Notes: generated from the letters alone by a model not told the origin. Shown: positions 55,161 to 63,524, counted from the stretch's first letter. The stretch: 64,000 nucleotides of DNA from Ruminococcus sp. XPD3002 (GCA_900119535.1 FPJT01000007.1:124926-188925); one strand, 5' to 3'. Numbers and translations: made by a program.

Positions 55161-56378
55161 TTACTTCACAACTACCTTCTTGAATACCTTCTTGCCCTTG
55201 CGGATTATGGTTTCTCCTTCAAGCTTTATCTGAGCCTTTGGATCGGTCATCTTCTCATCGTTGACTGTGATACCGCCCTGCTGTACAAGTCTGCGAGCCT
55301 CTGAGATAGAAGGTGCGAAACCTGCCTTGACAAGTACGGTAAGAAGTCCCATAGCGCCGTCTGTAAGCTCTGAAGCCTCTATCTCTGCAACAGGCATGTT
55401 CTCATCCGAACCGCCGCCGCCAAAGAGTGCCTTTGAAGCTGCCTTTGCCTTTTCAGCCTCTTCCTCGCCGTGAACAAGCTTTGTAAGCTCGTATGCAAGG
55501 AGCTCCTTAGCCTCGTTGAACTGTGCGCCTTCCATAGTCTTTTCCATTTCCTCTATCTGCTCTACAGGTACGAATGTGAGCATCTTAAGGCACTTGATAA
55601 CGTCTGCATCAGCAACGTTTCTCCAGTACTGGAAGAACTCGTATGGAGTTGTCTTTTCGGGATCGAGCCATACTGCACCCTTCTCGGTCTTGCCCATTTT
55701 CTTACCCTCGCTGTTGAGGAGAAGAGTTATAGTCATAGCGTAAGCGTCCTTGCCGAGCTTACGTCTGATAAGCTCTGTACCGCCAAGCATGTTTGCCCAC
55801 TGGTCATCGCCGCCGAACTGCATGTTACAGCCGTATTTCTGGAAGAGTTCAAGGAAATCGTAGCTCTGCATTATCATGTAGTTGAATTCAAGGAATGTGA
55901 GTCCCCTCTCCATTCTCTGCTTGTAGCATTCGTGTGAGAGCATACGGTTTACACTGAAGTGTGCTCCGACATCACGGAGAAGCTCGATGTAATTCAGCTT
56001 CATGAGCCAGTCAGCGTTGTTAACGATGATAGCCTTGTCCTCAGAGAAGTCGATGAAACGGCTCATCTGCTTCTTGAAGCAGTCAACGTTGTGCTGTATG
56101 GTCTCGGGAGTCATCATCTTACGCATATCTGTCTTGCCCGAAGGGTCTCCTATCATTGCAGTACCGCCGCCGATAAGTACGATAGGCTTGTTGCCTGCCA
56201 TCTGGAGTCGCTTCATAAGGCAGAGTGCCATGAAGTGTCCTACGTGGAGAGAGTCCGCTGTAGGGTCGAATCCGATGTAGAATGTAGCCTTGCCTGCGTT
56301 TACAAGCTCCTCTATCTCCTTTTCGTCTGTGAGCTGTGCGAGAAGTCCTCGTCTTTTAAGTTCTTCAAAAGTGGTCAT
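55161..56378 (-). CDS. tyrS: Tyrosine--tRNA ligase
   Basis: A 405-residue class I synthetase: [23 protein letters not shown] (HVGH replaces HIGH), [13 protein letters not shown] (KMSKS region reads KMGKT), and a C-terminal S4 domain ([26 protein letters not shown]). It charges tRNA-Tyr. It starts 2 bases after the nuclease-like gene, so it is the last gene of a four-gene operon whose leader is a tyrosine T-box 1.7 kb upstream. Confidence 0.96.
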   Translation of the reverse strand: MTTFEELKRRGLLAQLTDEKEIEELVNAGKATFYIGFDPTADSLHVGHFMALCLMKRLQMAGNKPIVLIGGGTAMIGDPSGKTDMRKMMTPETIQHNVDCFKKQMSRFIDFSEDKAIIVNNADWLMKLNYIELLRDVGAHFSVNRMLSHECYKQRMERGLTFLEFNYMIMQSYDFLELFQKYGCNMQFGGDDQWANMLGGTELIRRKLGKDAYAMTITLLLNSEGKKMGKTEKGAVWLDPEKTTPYEFFQYWRNVADADVIKCLKMLTFVPVEQIEEMEKTMEGAQFNEAKELLAYELTKLVHGEEEAEKAKAASKALFGGGGSDENMPVAEIEASELTDGAMGLLTVLVKAGFAPSISEARRLVQQGGITVNDEKMTDPKAQIKLEGETIIRKGKKVFKKVVVK

Positions 56379-56380
56379 AG

Positions 56381-57001
56381 TTATTTCTCCTTTATTAATA
56401 TTTTATTCTCATCTATAAGAGTATCAACGATGTGCTTCAAATCATCAAATCTGCATTCTTTTACAGGTAGTTTTTTTAAAGCTGACAATGATATTGTTTT
56501 TGACATGGTTTTATTATCATCTAATGATCTGGTCGGCAAAACATAGAATACCCATTGCGTAACTTCAGTGGGCTGAATAATATCCTGATCTTTACAATCA
56601 AGAAGACAAAACACATATATATCTGACTGTCGTTTTCTTATTTTTTCATATGAATTGTCAGAAGCCTCCCACCCCAGTGACGGACTTATACCGAAACTTA
56701 TCGAAGATAATTCCTTTTGTCCCCAGGTCTGTATATAGGCTGAGGATTTAACCTCAATTCGTATGCCTTTATATAATAGATCGTATTTACTCCAAGAATT
56801 TCTGTTTTCTTTAATTCCAAGAGCAAGACGTACCAAAAATTCTGCAAAAATACCACGTTCAGTATTACCGAGCAAATCGGAATGAGCCCAGCTCCAATAA
56901 TCGTTCAAATCAGCAATTTTTTCGCCGTTGCCGCATGTAATAGGATCTTCACCGTCTAATTGACAGGGAGGAATAGCAGGATATTTAATCGGCGTTTTCA
57001 T
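56381..57001 (-). CDS. PD-(D/E)xK nuclease-like protein of unknown function
   Basis: 206 residues from ATG 57001 (a GTG 9 bases upstream is possible). I see no named family. A helix ([15 protein letters not shown]) with two Glu is followed by [22 protein letters not shown]. The Asp, then the ExK in IEVKSS, match the PD-(D/E)xK endonuclease core; a strand DIYVFCLLD comes next. The gene is more AT-rich than its neighbours. It lies between a zeta-like kinase and tyrS, under the tyrosine T-box. A role as an orphan restriction-type or housekeeping nuclease is inference. Confidence 0.6.
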   Translation of the reverse strand: MKTPIKYPAIPPCQLDGEDPITCGNGEKIADLNDYWSWAHSDLLGNTERGIFAEFLVRLALGIKENRNSWSKYDLLYKGIRIEVKSSAYIQTWGQKELSSISFGISPSLGWEASDNSYEKIRKRQSDIYVFCLLDCKDQDIIQPTEVTQWVFYVLPTRSLDDNKTMSKTISLSALKKLPVKECRFDDLKHIVDTLIDENKILIKEK

Positions 57002-57019
57002 GTCTATCACGACCTTTCA
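56991..57019. repeat. 29-bp direct repeat, copy 1 (nuclease start side)
   Basis: Identical to 57637-57665. On the minus strand it carries GAAAGG, TGATAG and ATGAAAACGCC, i.e. the nuclease's ribosome-binding site and first codons. Confidence 0.9.
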
Positions 57020-57033
57020 AGTCTGATATATGC

Positions 57034-57597
57034 TCAGACATTTTCCATTGAAGCTTTAAACGCCTTCAGCCATTCAGGAGCTATACCGTCATAGAGCGTC
57101 AGTATCCCGTTCCTGTATTCGCCGACCTGGGAAAAACCGTTTTCGTTATCCCAGAATTCAGCTTCGCTGCAATAGGGCAGAACAGCGGCAAGGTCGCTGA
57201 AACGCTTGTCATAACGGCGCTTAACATCCTCCGACGGGATATCATGTCCGCCTTTTCTTACCCGGTTTTCGATGCGGCTGAGACTTTCTTCGCATGAGCT
57301 TACGCCGATATAGCACAGCTTTACGTAATAGCCTGCTTCAATCGCACGTCTGATAGTTTTCAGCGTTCTTACACCTGAGAGCGTTGTCTCCTGAGTGAAG
57401 CTTATCCCTTTTCTGATGCATTCATCAATAAGACGTATCGCCTCTTTTCCGCCTTTTATACGATCGCCGCCATATTCAGCATTTATCTTGTCTGTATCTA
57501 TGACAAGTCCGAGGTCACTGTTCTTCCTTACAAGAACTCCCGTCAGACTGCTCTTTCCTACACCATTGACTCCGCCTATGATAGTATATTTCTTCAC
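57034..57597 (-). CDS. Zeta-toxin-like P-loop kinase
   Basis: A 187-residue protein with Walker A GGVNGVGKSS (8-17), DTDKINAEYGGD, FTQETTLSG, and the RKGGHDIPSEDVKRRYDKR lid motif. These are shared with zeta toxins and small UDP-GlcNAc-kinase-like proteins. No epsilon antitoxin gene is adjacent. It starts with GTG, overlapping by 3 bases the stop of a 17-codon leader frame. It sits between two 29-bp direct repeats, as if inserted between the GNAT and nuclease genes. Substrate unknown. Confidence 0.82.
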   Translation of the reverse strand: MKKYTIIGGVNGVGKSSLTGVLVRKNSDLGLVIDTDKINAEYGGDRIKGGKEAIRLIDECIRKGISFTQETTLSGVRTLKTIRRAIEAGYYVKLCYIGVSSCEESLSRIENRVRKGGHDIPSEDVKRRYDKRFSDLAAVLPYCSEAEFWDNENGFSQVGEYRNGILTLYDGIAPEWLKAFKASMENV

Positions 57598-57647
57598 TTA
57601 TATCCACCACACTTTGCATAAGCAATGAAAACGTCGGGCGTTTTCAT
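57594..57647 (-). CDS. 17-codon leader ORF translationally coupled to the zeta-like kinase
   Basis: From the ATG in repeat copy 2, the frame reads MKTPDVFIAYAKCGGYK and stops at TGA, which overlaps the kinase GTG start (GTGA). Its first four codons and ribosome-binding site are duplicates of those of the nuclease gene. It may exist only to couple translation. Confidence 0.45.
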   Translation of the reverse strand: MKTPDVFIAYAKCGGYK

Positions 57648-57665
57648 GTCTATCACGACCTTTCA
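57637..57665. repeat. 29-bp direct repeat, copy 2 (GNAT stop side)
   Basis: Identical to 56991-57019. On the minus strand it holds the last codons and stop of the GNAT gene (GAAAGGTCGTGA), then TAGACATGAAAACGCC. The junction also forms a GAAAACG...CGTTTTC hairpin. Confidence 0.9.
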
Positions 57666-58138
57666 TCTGCTCTCATCTTCCTATAAAAAACAAGCGTAAG
57701 TTTTTCGTTTATAATCTCAGTTTTGCCAGTCCGCTTATATCCAAGCTCTTCATAAAAACGGCACAGCGCTTCCTCTTGCAGGATAGTATCAAGCTCCCAG
57801 CAGTTACCGCCATGAATCTTTTCGGCTTCGAGAACCGCTTTTCCTGCAATGCCCTTATGTCTGTGCTCCGGAAGAACGAAAACAGGCGATATCCTCTTAG
57901 CAGAACCCTTTCCTTTGTCTATTATCCGAATTGCACCGACACTCTTACTGTCAGCTTCTATTATGTAGTAGTATGTGAAAGGCTGTTCAAGACGTTCTAT
58001 CATTCGTTCAAGACTTTCCGCAGCAGGATTAGTCTCAGTGTCATTGTACTTTGTATAAAGTCCGGAAAAAGCCTCGACCTGCATTTCCCATATACAGCGT
58101 GCATCGTTTACAGTTGCTTTTTTCAGCTCTACCTTCAT
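57653..58138 (-). CDS. GNAT-family N-acetyltransferase, first gene of the tyrosine T-box operon
   Basis: 161 residues: VELKKATVNDARCIWEMQVEAF, GAIRIIDKGKGSAKRISPVFVLPEHRHKGIAGKAVLEAEKIHG (acetyl-CoA loop RHKGIAGK) and a C-terminal FYEELGYKRTGKTEIIN. Single GNAT domain; substrate unknown. The ATG at 58138 follows GGGGAG by 6 bases. The T-box terminator ends about 20 bases upstream, so tyrosyl-tRNA shortage should raise its expression along with tyrS. Confidence 0.85.
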   Translation of the reverse strand: MKVELKKATVNDARCIWEMQVEAFSGLYTKYNDTETNPAAESLERMIERLEQPFTYYYIIEADSKSVGAIRIIDKGKGSAKRISPVFVLPEHRHKGIAGKAVLEAEKIHGGNCWELDTILQEEALCRFYEELGYKRTGKTEIINEKLTLVFYRKMRADERS

Positions 58139-58160
58139 AGCTTTCTCCCCGCGATCAAAC

Positions 58161-58417
58161 AAAAAGCCCTGACACTCCGCAAAGGAATGTCAGGGACGAA
58201 TTTACTCGTGTTACCACCCTGTTTTATGCGTGGATACGCACCTCATTGCGCTGTAACGGGCTTACCCGTCCGAACCTACTTCATTTGCTGAGTTCACCTC
58301 AGCCGACCTCGGCACGGCAGCTCCCGAATGTAATTTCCTCTGCGCCCTCATCCCCTTCCACCACACGGGAACTCTCTGTATCAGGCTCTGCACAGGCTTT
58401 ATCCGTTCATAGCTTTT
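58161..58417 (-). promoter_or_regulatory. T-box riboswitch leader, tyrosine specifier (UAC), for the GNAT-kinase-nuclease-tyrS operon
   Basis: The T-box core GGGTGGTAACACG is at 58207-58219 (TGGT, matching discriminator A). The specifier TAC, followed by A, is at 58330-58332, three bases before CGGGAGC. The terminator (GCCCTGACA with TGTCAGGG and a T run, 58161-58196) precedes the GNAT ATG. Uncharged tRNA-Tyr should permit read-through. Confidence 0.92.
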
Positions 58418-58422
58418 TTACT

Positions 58423-58451
58423 ATGATAACATATCTTTCACAAAATGTCAA
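58423..58451 (-). promoter_or_regulatory. Promoter of the tyrosine T-box operon
   Basis: Minus-strand TTGACA (58446-58451), a 17-base spacer and TATCAT (58423-58428). Confidence 0.8.
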
Positions 58452-58494
58452 GGGCGGCGCTTTAATTAAATCAGTAAAATATATTCCACCTCTA

Positions 58495-58523
58495 TTGACT
58501 TTTCTTTCCTCTTAGTGTATAAT
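58495..58523 (+). promoter_or_regulatory. Promoter of tRNA-Thr
   Basis: TTGACT (58495-58500), a 17-base spacer and TATAAT (58518-58523), 15 bases before the tRNA. Confidence 0.82.
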
Positions 58524-58538
58524 TATTAAGGTCGAATT

Positions 58539-58614
58539 GCTGATGTGGCACAGTCGGTAGCGCAACGCCTTGGTAAGGCGTAGGTCGTCGGTTCAAGTCC
58601 GATCATCAGCTCCA
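58539..58614 (+). tRNA. tRNA-Thr (GGT), CCA encoded
   Basis: Acceptor GCTGATG with CATCAGC, anticodon arm ACGCC-TTGGTAA-GGCGT (anticodon GGT), T arm GTCGG-TTCAAGT-CCGAT, discriminator T, CCA at 58612-58614. Confidence 0.96.
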
Positions 58615-58644
58615 TAAAGGTGAAACGATATGGATTCACAAGGA

Positions 58645-58673
58645 AAAACTCCCGAATATTCGGGAGTTTTTTT
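58645..58673 (+). terminator. Terminator of tRNA-Thr
   Basis: AAAACTCCCGAATATTCGGGAGTTTTTTT, a perfect stem with a T run. Confidence 0.85.
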
Positions 58674-58778
58674 GTTTCAGGTGCAGAGTATTGGGTAGAA
58701 TATGGACTTCCGGAACGATGTTTGCAGCAATAACCTACTTGTTACAGATATTGAGAACGCATTTCTTGTAATCTCCTC

Positions 58779-58837
58779 TTGACAAAATGTGTCTGTTCTG
58801 TTATACTGTATATATAGTCACATATACAGTATAACAG
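58779..58837 (+). promoter_or_regulatory. Promoter and perfect 16-bp inverted-repeat operator of the GntR/ABC operon
   Basis: TTGACA (58779-58784), a 17-base spacer and TATACT (58802-58807). The inverted repeat CTGTTATACTGTATAT (58798-58813) and its exact complement (58822-58837), 8 bases apart, cover the -10 and start region. This position suits autorepression by the GntR protein encoded next. Confidence 0.85.
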
Positions 58838-58849
58838 AAGGAAGTAATT

Positions 58850-59221
58850 ATGGTCATTGTAATAAAGAATAAATCAGAACTGCCGATCTACGAGCAGATA
58901 AAGCAGCAGATGAAAGCGCAGATACTCGACGGTTCGTTAAGGGAGGACGAACAGCTTCCCTCTATCCGTCAGCTTGCGCGTGATCTAAAGATCAGCGTTA
59001 TAACAACAACAAGAGCCTACAACGATCTCCTTGACGAGGGGTTCATAACCTCTATAACAGGCAAGGGCTACTATGTTGCGCCGCGCAACAACGAACTGCT
59101 GCGAGAGCGTATGCTATTTGAAATGGAAGAAGGATTGCAAAAAGCGATCGAAAACGGACGGAATGCAGGACTCACCGATGACGAGATCGCTGCTGCCCTG
59201 AAAAAATTTATGGAGGACTGA
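58850..59221 (+). CDS. GntR-family repressor, YtrA-type
   Basis: 123 residues: an N-terminal winged helix (LPIYEQIKQQMKAQILDGSLREDEQLPSIRQLARDLKISVITTTRAYNDLLDEGFITSITGKGYYV) and a short helical C-terminus of about 45 residues. The absence of a large effector domain and the ABC genes behind it place it in the YtrA group, which controls ABC exporters in cell-wall stress. It probably binds the palindrome at 58798-58837. It stops one base before the next ATG. Confidence 0.93.
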   Translation: MVIVIKNKSELPIYEQIKQQMKAQILDGSLREDEQLPSIRQLARDLKISVITTTRAYNDLLDEGFITSITGKGYYVAPRNNELLRERMLFEMEEGLQKAIENGRNAGLTDDEIAAALKKFMED

Positions 59222-59222
59222 T

Positions 59223-60107
59223 ATGGAAAACATTCTTGAAATAAACGGACTATGCAAAACTTACAGAGACTTCTCGCTGAAGAACGTCACCTTTGCCCTG
59301 CCGAAAGGCTATATCATGGGATTTGTCGGACAGAACGGCTCAGGCAAGACAACAACGATCCGTTCCGTTATGAATATGACTAAGGCAGACAGCGGAAGCA
59401 TAAGCGTATTCGGACTGGACAGTGTAAAGGACTCCATCGAGATCAAACAGCGTCTCGGCGTGGTTTTCGACAGCATGTACCTTGCCGAGCATCTCACAGC
59501 CAAGCAGATAGAACAGCAGATACGTCCCTTCTACAAGAACTGGAACAGCGATGATTTCTTCGCATCACTGAAGCGGTTCAGCCTGCCCGATGACCGCAGT
59601 GTCGGTGACTTTTCAAAGGGAATGAAAATGAAGCTTATGATAGCGATAGCTCTCGCACACAAGCCCGAACTTCTCATTCTCGATGAACCTACAAGCGGAC
59701 TCGATCCAGTTGCCCGTGATGAGCTTCTCGATATACTTTCGGACTACATTCTCGACGAGAACCGGGGAATACTCTTCTCCACTCATATAACCGCTGATGT
59801 TGAACGCATTGCCGACTATGTAACTATCCTCCATAACGGCACGGTATGGTTCACAGGCAGCAAGGACGACCTTACAGAGAGCTATGCCGTTGTCAAGGGT
59901 GATGAGGACGCTATACCCGAAGGACTGAAGGAACGTATGATAGGCTTTCACAGCTATCGCAACGGTTTCGAGGCTATGATAAGAACTGAAGATATGAGAT
60001 CTCTGCCCGAAACGCTGGTGTGCGAAAAGGCAAGCATCGATGAAATACTGGTATACATCGCTAAGGAGGCTAAGAATGCAGGACATACTGAAAGTGATAC
60101 GCTTTGA
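59223..60107 (+). CDS. ABC transporter ATP-binding protein
   Basis: 294 residues: Walker A GQNGSGKTTT near residue 40, Q-loop region VVFDSMYLAEHLTAKQIEQQ, signature DFSKGMKMKLMIAIALAHKPELLILDEPTSGLDP (variant of LSGGQ, with Walker B), then H-loop FSTHI. A C-terminal ~80-residue extension is typical of BcrA/YtrB-type ATPases. It pairs with the two membrane proteins behind it. It overlaps the first permease gene by 32 bases. Confidence 0.93.
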   Translation: MENILEINGLCKTYRDFSLKNVTFALPKGYIMGFVGQNGSGKTTTIRSVMNMTKADSGSISVFGLDSVKDSIEIKQRLGVVFDSMYLAEHLTAKQIEQQIRPFYKNWNSDDFFASLKRFSLPDDRSVGDFSKGMKMKLMIAIALAHKPELLILDEPTSGLDPVARDELLDILSDYILDENRGILFSTHITADVERIADYVTILHNGTVWFTGSKDDLTESYAVVKGDEDAIPEGLKERMIGFHSYRNGFEAMIRTEDMRSLPETLVCEKASIDEILVYIAKEAKNAGHTESDTL

Positions 60108-60828
60108 TTTTCTTACGATGAGCTCTGTTTCTATGGGAGAACTGGTATTTGTCATACTGTTCTGTCTGGTCCTTAGTATGCTTCTGTCACCGCTTATCGC
60201 TGTAATGATAACCTTCTGTGTATTCGGTTTCGTTTATCCTTTGCAGGATATCGCCGAAAGGAACGGGTTCAGCAAGCTCTACGGCACTCTTCCCGTCGAC
60301 CGCAGAAACGTCACAAGGGCAAGGTTCATATACATATTTGCAGCATTTCTGATATGTGAGTTAACAGAACTGGTAATTGCAGCTTCATCAACGATACTGG
60401 ATCTTAACAAGCTCATATTCAATATCGATCGGAGTGCGGAACGAAGCAGAGAAATGCTTACCTATATGCACATGATATATGACACTCCTGCTGTAGTGTA
60501 TCTTGCTGTATTTGCTGTAGCTGCGGTTTGCTGCATAGCTGAGGCTTATATGGAAATGATGAGTCAGATATACGGCAGGGAAAACCTCTTCCGTTCGGTG
60601 ATGATAGGTATCGCAGCGCTGTCGGCTGTGATAGGCGGAGTGTATTTACTCTCATCGCACACCACGCTGATACCGCAGTTTCATCTGATGCAAATGGCAG
60701 AGAACTATGCAGCAATATCCGTCAGCGAGTCCGTCATATTCGGCGCAGCTTCCAATGCAGCAATGCTTGCCGTCTGTCTTGTATTCGGCGAGATAACGAC
60801 ACGCATAGTGTCTGAGCGTGAGATATAG
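60076..60828 (+). CDS. ABC-2-type permease subunit (first)
   Basis: 250 residues, about six hydrophobic helices. An N-terminal amphipathic start (MQDILKVIRFDFLTM) leads to MSMLLSPLIAVMITFCVFGFVYPLQDIAERNGFSKLYGTLPVDRRNVTRARF, the cytosolic loop style of ABC-2 exporters (PVxRxxVxxARF). The ATG at 60076 follows AAGGAGG by 6 bases. Confidence 0.87.
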   Translation: MQDILKVIRFDFLTMSSVSMGELVFVILFCLVLSMLLSPLIAVMITFCVFGFVYPLQDIAERNGFSKLYGTLPVDRRNVTRARFIYIFAAFLICELTELVIAASSTILDLNKLIFNIDRSAERSREMLTYMHMIYDTPAVVYLAVFAVAAVCCIAEAYMEMMSQIYGRENLFRSVMIGIAALSAVIGGVYLLSSHTTLIPQFHLMQMAENYAAISVSESVIFGAASNAAMLAVCLVFGEITTRIVSEREI

Positions 60829-60840
60829 GAGGATACGAAA

Positions 60841-61590
60841 ATGAATAATGACAGAAAAAGAATATTCTCAATTATGCGCGCTGACCTTATCATGATGAAC
60901 GGCGGCAGGAACAATCTTAAGCTGATCGTACTCATAATGTGCCTCACATTCGGTGCAATGACCTATATTGCACCGTTTATGGCGATACTCCTACCGCCTC
61001 TCATGAGCTTTTTCTTAGTGCCCATGCTGTTCGGGAACGAGATGAAATACCACTGCGAGAGATTGAACACCGTCCTTCCCGTAAGCAGAAAGGATGTTGC
61101 AGATTCACGCTTTTTGCTGACAATGTCGCTGTATACGGGGATAAGTCTGCTGTTCTATGTATTTATGGTCCTTGCGGTCATAAATCAGCAGCATCAGGGC
61201 ATCATACTCTTCCTTTCGTCCTTCAATGCACCCTATGCCGCTGCATTTTCAACAGGAGCTGTTATCATCTCGGGCAAACTGCGAAAGTACTTCTCAAACG
61301 TCGGAAAGTCGTCAGGAGAAGCGAAAACAGGCGGGATACGCAAGGCAGGGATGAAAGAATATATCCGTGCTGTCGTCGTTTCGGGTTTACTTATATTCCT
61401 TTTCCTGCTTGTTTTTGCAGATCTTCTTCCGACTATCCCTCTGCTTGAATTCGTCGCTGACCTTATGCGTATACTCGGAAATGCTGCCGACGGAATGCTG
61501 CTTTTTGCTGCATTTCTGACCATTGCTGCACTGTCAGTGACCTACAGATATATATGCACCGTATGCGAATACGAAGACAAAGAGCTGTGA
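60841..61590 (+). CDS. ABC-2-type permease subunit (second)
   Basis: 249 residues, about six helices. The loop EMKYHCERLNTVLPVSRKDVADSRFLLTMSL parallels the first permease (LPVSRKDVxxSR), so the two are homologous halves. It lies 12 bases after the first permease with AGGAGG in between. The pair should form the membrane channel for the ATPase at 59223. Substrate unknown; antimicrobial peptide or cell-wall antibiotic export is a common use of this type. Confidence 0.87.
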   Translation: MNNDRKRIFSIMRADLIMMNGGRNNLKLIVLIMCLTFGAMTYIAPFMAILLPPLMSFFLVPMLFGNEMKYHCERLNTVLPVSRKDVADSRFLLTMSLYTGISLLFYVFMVLAVINQQHQGIILFLSSFNAPYAAAFSTGAVIISGKLRKYFSNVGKSSGEAKTGGIRKAGMKEYIRAVVVSGLLIFLFLLVFADLLPTIPLLEFVADLMRILGNAADGMLLFAAFLTIAALSVTYRYICTVCEYEDKEL

Positions 61591-61601
61591 GGTGATACTC
61601 T

Positions 61602-63524
61602 ATGAAAAAACTACTCGGAATTGCGGCTTCACTTCTCTGCTCCGCAGCTATACTGGTGAATCCGCCTTTACTTTCTGCAAGAGCCGAGGATATCGTTTTC
61701 CCTTCGGGAGTAAGTCAGAGCGATTTTGAATTTTTGCTTGATTTTCAGGAAAACGATATAGATATGGCTGAAAAAAAGTGGGGAGCTACCGCGATAGGTG
61801 CATTCAATGCCGATGAAGTCCTCTGCACGGGATATTATGCCTGTACCGATTCCGCACTGAATGCCCATACCGATGAGAACTCGGTATTTGAATGGGGAGA
61901 GGTCTCGCAGACTCTTATATGGGTAAGCGCAATGCAGCTGTGGGAACAGGGAAAGCTTGACCTTGACCGTGACATCAGGGACTACCTGCCTGACGGATTC
62001 TTCAGGCATCTCACCTACGATGAACCTATCACTATGATCGATCTGATGAATGGCACCGCAGGCTGGCAGGAAAGTTCATCTCAGATATGGAAAAAGGACG
62101 AGGCTTCTGTACTGTCCCTTGCCGACGAGCTTCAAGCAGCCGAGCCTTTACAAGTCTACCGTCCCGGTGAGGTACCTGTCGGTTCACTTTACAGTGCGGC
62201 TGTTGCAGGCTATGTTATCGAGTGCGCTGCGGGACAGGACTACTGCGGCTACGTTCATGAACATATACTTGAACCTCTCGGAATGGAGCACACTTCCATA
62301 GCCCCGACTCACAGCGATAATCCGTGGGTATATGAACAGCGCAGGAAAATGAAGACATACGAAAAGGGTGCTGCTCTGACAGACAAGGGAACTTGTCTGA
62401 ACTATCTTACCCTCTATCCGGCAGGCTCCGCAGTAAGCACACTTCCCGACCTGATGACTTTTTCTCAGGCTCTGCTGGACGAAGATTCTCCGCTGTTTCA
62501 GAGTGCCGATACCCGTGCGGAGCTCTTCAGTGCCACATCTTTTTACGGCGGATCGGATATTCCACTGTCCGCTCACGGCTTGCAGTGTCAGGAATTCGCA
62601 GTCCGTACATACGGTCACGAGGGAGCAACTGCGGCAAGCCACGTAAAAATGCTCCTTGATCCCGAGTCCGGACTCGGACTTGTGGTGATGATAAATCAGT
62701 CTGACGACGATAATCACTACTTCCTTGACTTCCCCGAATGGTTCTTCGGTACGCTTTCTTCGCGGAAATACGCTGACAGTACATCGAAGGATGTTAAACT
62801 CAGCAGGTATTATCTGCCTGCGGAGCTTCCGCGTACAGGTATACTTAAATTCATCACATTCTTTAATGCGGTCAGAGTAGAGCATGTTCAGAGCATCGGC
62901 AGCGGTGCATATCAGTTGATTTATGATGCAGAGGATGAATACGGACTTTCAGATGTTAATAAAGAAAGCAAGAAAAGGCTCATCAAACAGACAAATTTCA
63001 ATGCTGTTAAAGAGGGCGCCATACTTATGGGAACAGAGGACTATAATGACGGCACATCGGTCCTCTCTTATGCTCAGCTCGTAAATATGCCTGTACACAG
63101 CGGAGTTTTGGAGCCCCACTATACTGCTGAGCTCTGCCTGTTTACGGCTTATCTCCTACTCGCCGTTGCTGCCGTTTACCTCATGCTCATACGCCGCAAG
63201 CTGAAAAAGCACAATGCTTACAGCCCTTGCAAGGGTTCCGCAATAATGAAGGCAGGACAGACAGCGTGGCTTGCTTCTGTGTTGATATTACTCATCACAT
63301 ACACCGTTTACGTAAGCAGTAACGGCATCATGAGCAGTGCAGTCTCTGCATTCATAGGCATATCGCAGACTATTTGTATGACCGTATGTGCAGCAGCTGC
63401 AATATCGGCTCTTGTGGGAGTAATTTCAGAAAAGCGCCGCATTTTCCGCTATATCACAAACGCTTTAGGCAACATCACTGTTATCGCAGCGATAACAGTC
63501 TTTGAGATGTACAAATTCCGGTAA
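61602..63524 (+). CDS. Beta-lactamase-fold (class C-like) membrane protein lacking catalytic residues
   Basis: 640 residues. Signal peptide (about 1-28), a serine beta-lactamase/esterase-type domain (about 45-380) and a C-terminal region with about four membrane helices. Where the family has GSxxKT, it reads FEWGEVSQTLIW: Ser becomes Glu100 and Lys becomes Gln103. The YxN motif reads YSA (197-199). The third motif is HEG (339-341). The fold is kept but hydrolysis by the usual mechanism should be impossible. It is last in the GntR/ABC operon, 11 bases after the second permease, so a ligand-binding or sensing role outside the membrane is a fair guess. Confidence 0.82.
   Translation: MKKLLGIAASLLCSAAILVNPPLLSARAEDIVFPSGVSQSDFEFLLDFQENDIDMAEKKWGATAIGAFNADEVLCTGYYACTDSALNAHTDENSVFEWGEVSQTLIWVSAMQLWEQGKLDLDRDIRDYLPDGFFRHLTYDEPITMIDLMNGTAGWQESSSQIWKKDEASVLSLADELQAAEPLQVYRPGEVPVGSLYSAAVAGYVIECAAGQDYCGYVHEHILEPLGMEHTSIAPTHSDNPWVYEQRRKMKTYEKGAALTDKGTCLNYLTLYPAGSAVSTLPDLMTFSQALLDEDSPLFQSADTRAELFSATSFYGGSDIPLSAHGLQCQEFAVRTYGHEGATAASHVKMLLDPESGLGLVVMINQSDDDNHYFLDFPEWFFGTLSSRKYADSTSKDVKLSRYYLPAELPRTGILKFITFFNAVRVEHVQSIGSGAYQLIYDAEDEYGLSDVNKESKKRLIKQTNFNAVKEGAILMGTEDYNDGTSVLSYAQLVNMPVHSGVLEPHYTAELCLFTAYLLLAVAAVYLMLIRRKLKKHNAYSPCKGSAIMKAGQTAWLASVLILLITYTVYVSSNGIMSSAVSAFIGISQTICMTVCAAAAISALVGVISEKRRIFRYITNALGNITVIAAITVFEMYKFR

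Noticed and set aside
57034..57597. Epsilon/zeta toxin-antitoxin pair
   Set aside because: No antitoxin-sized gene with an epsilon-like helix bundle is next to the kinase; the neighbouring 17-codon frame is too short.
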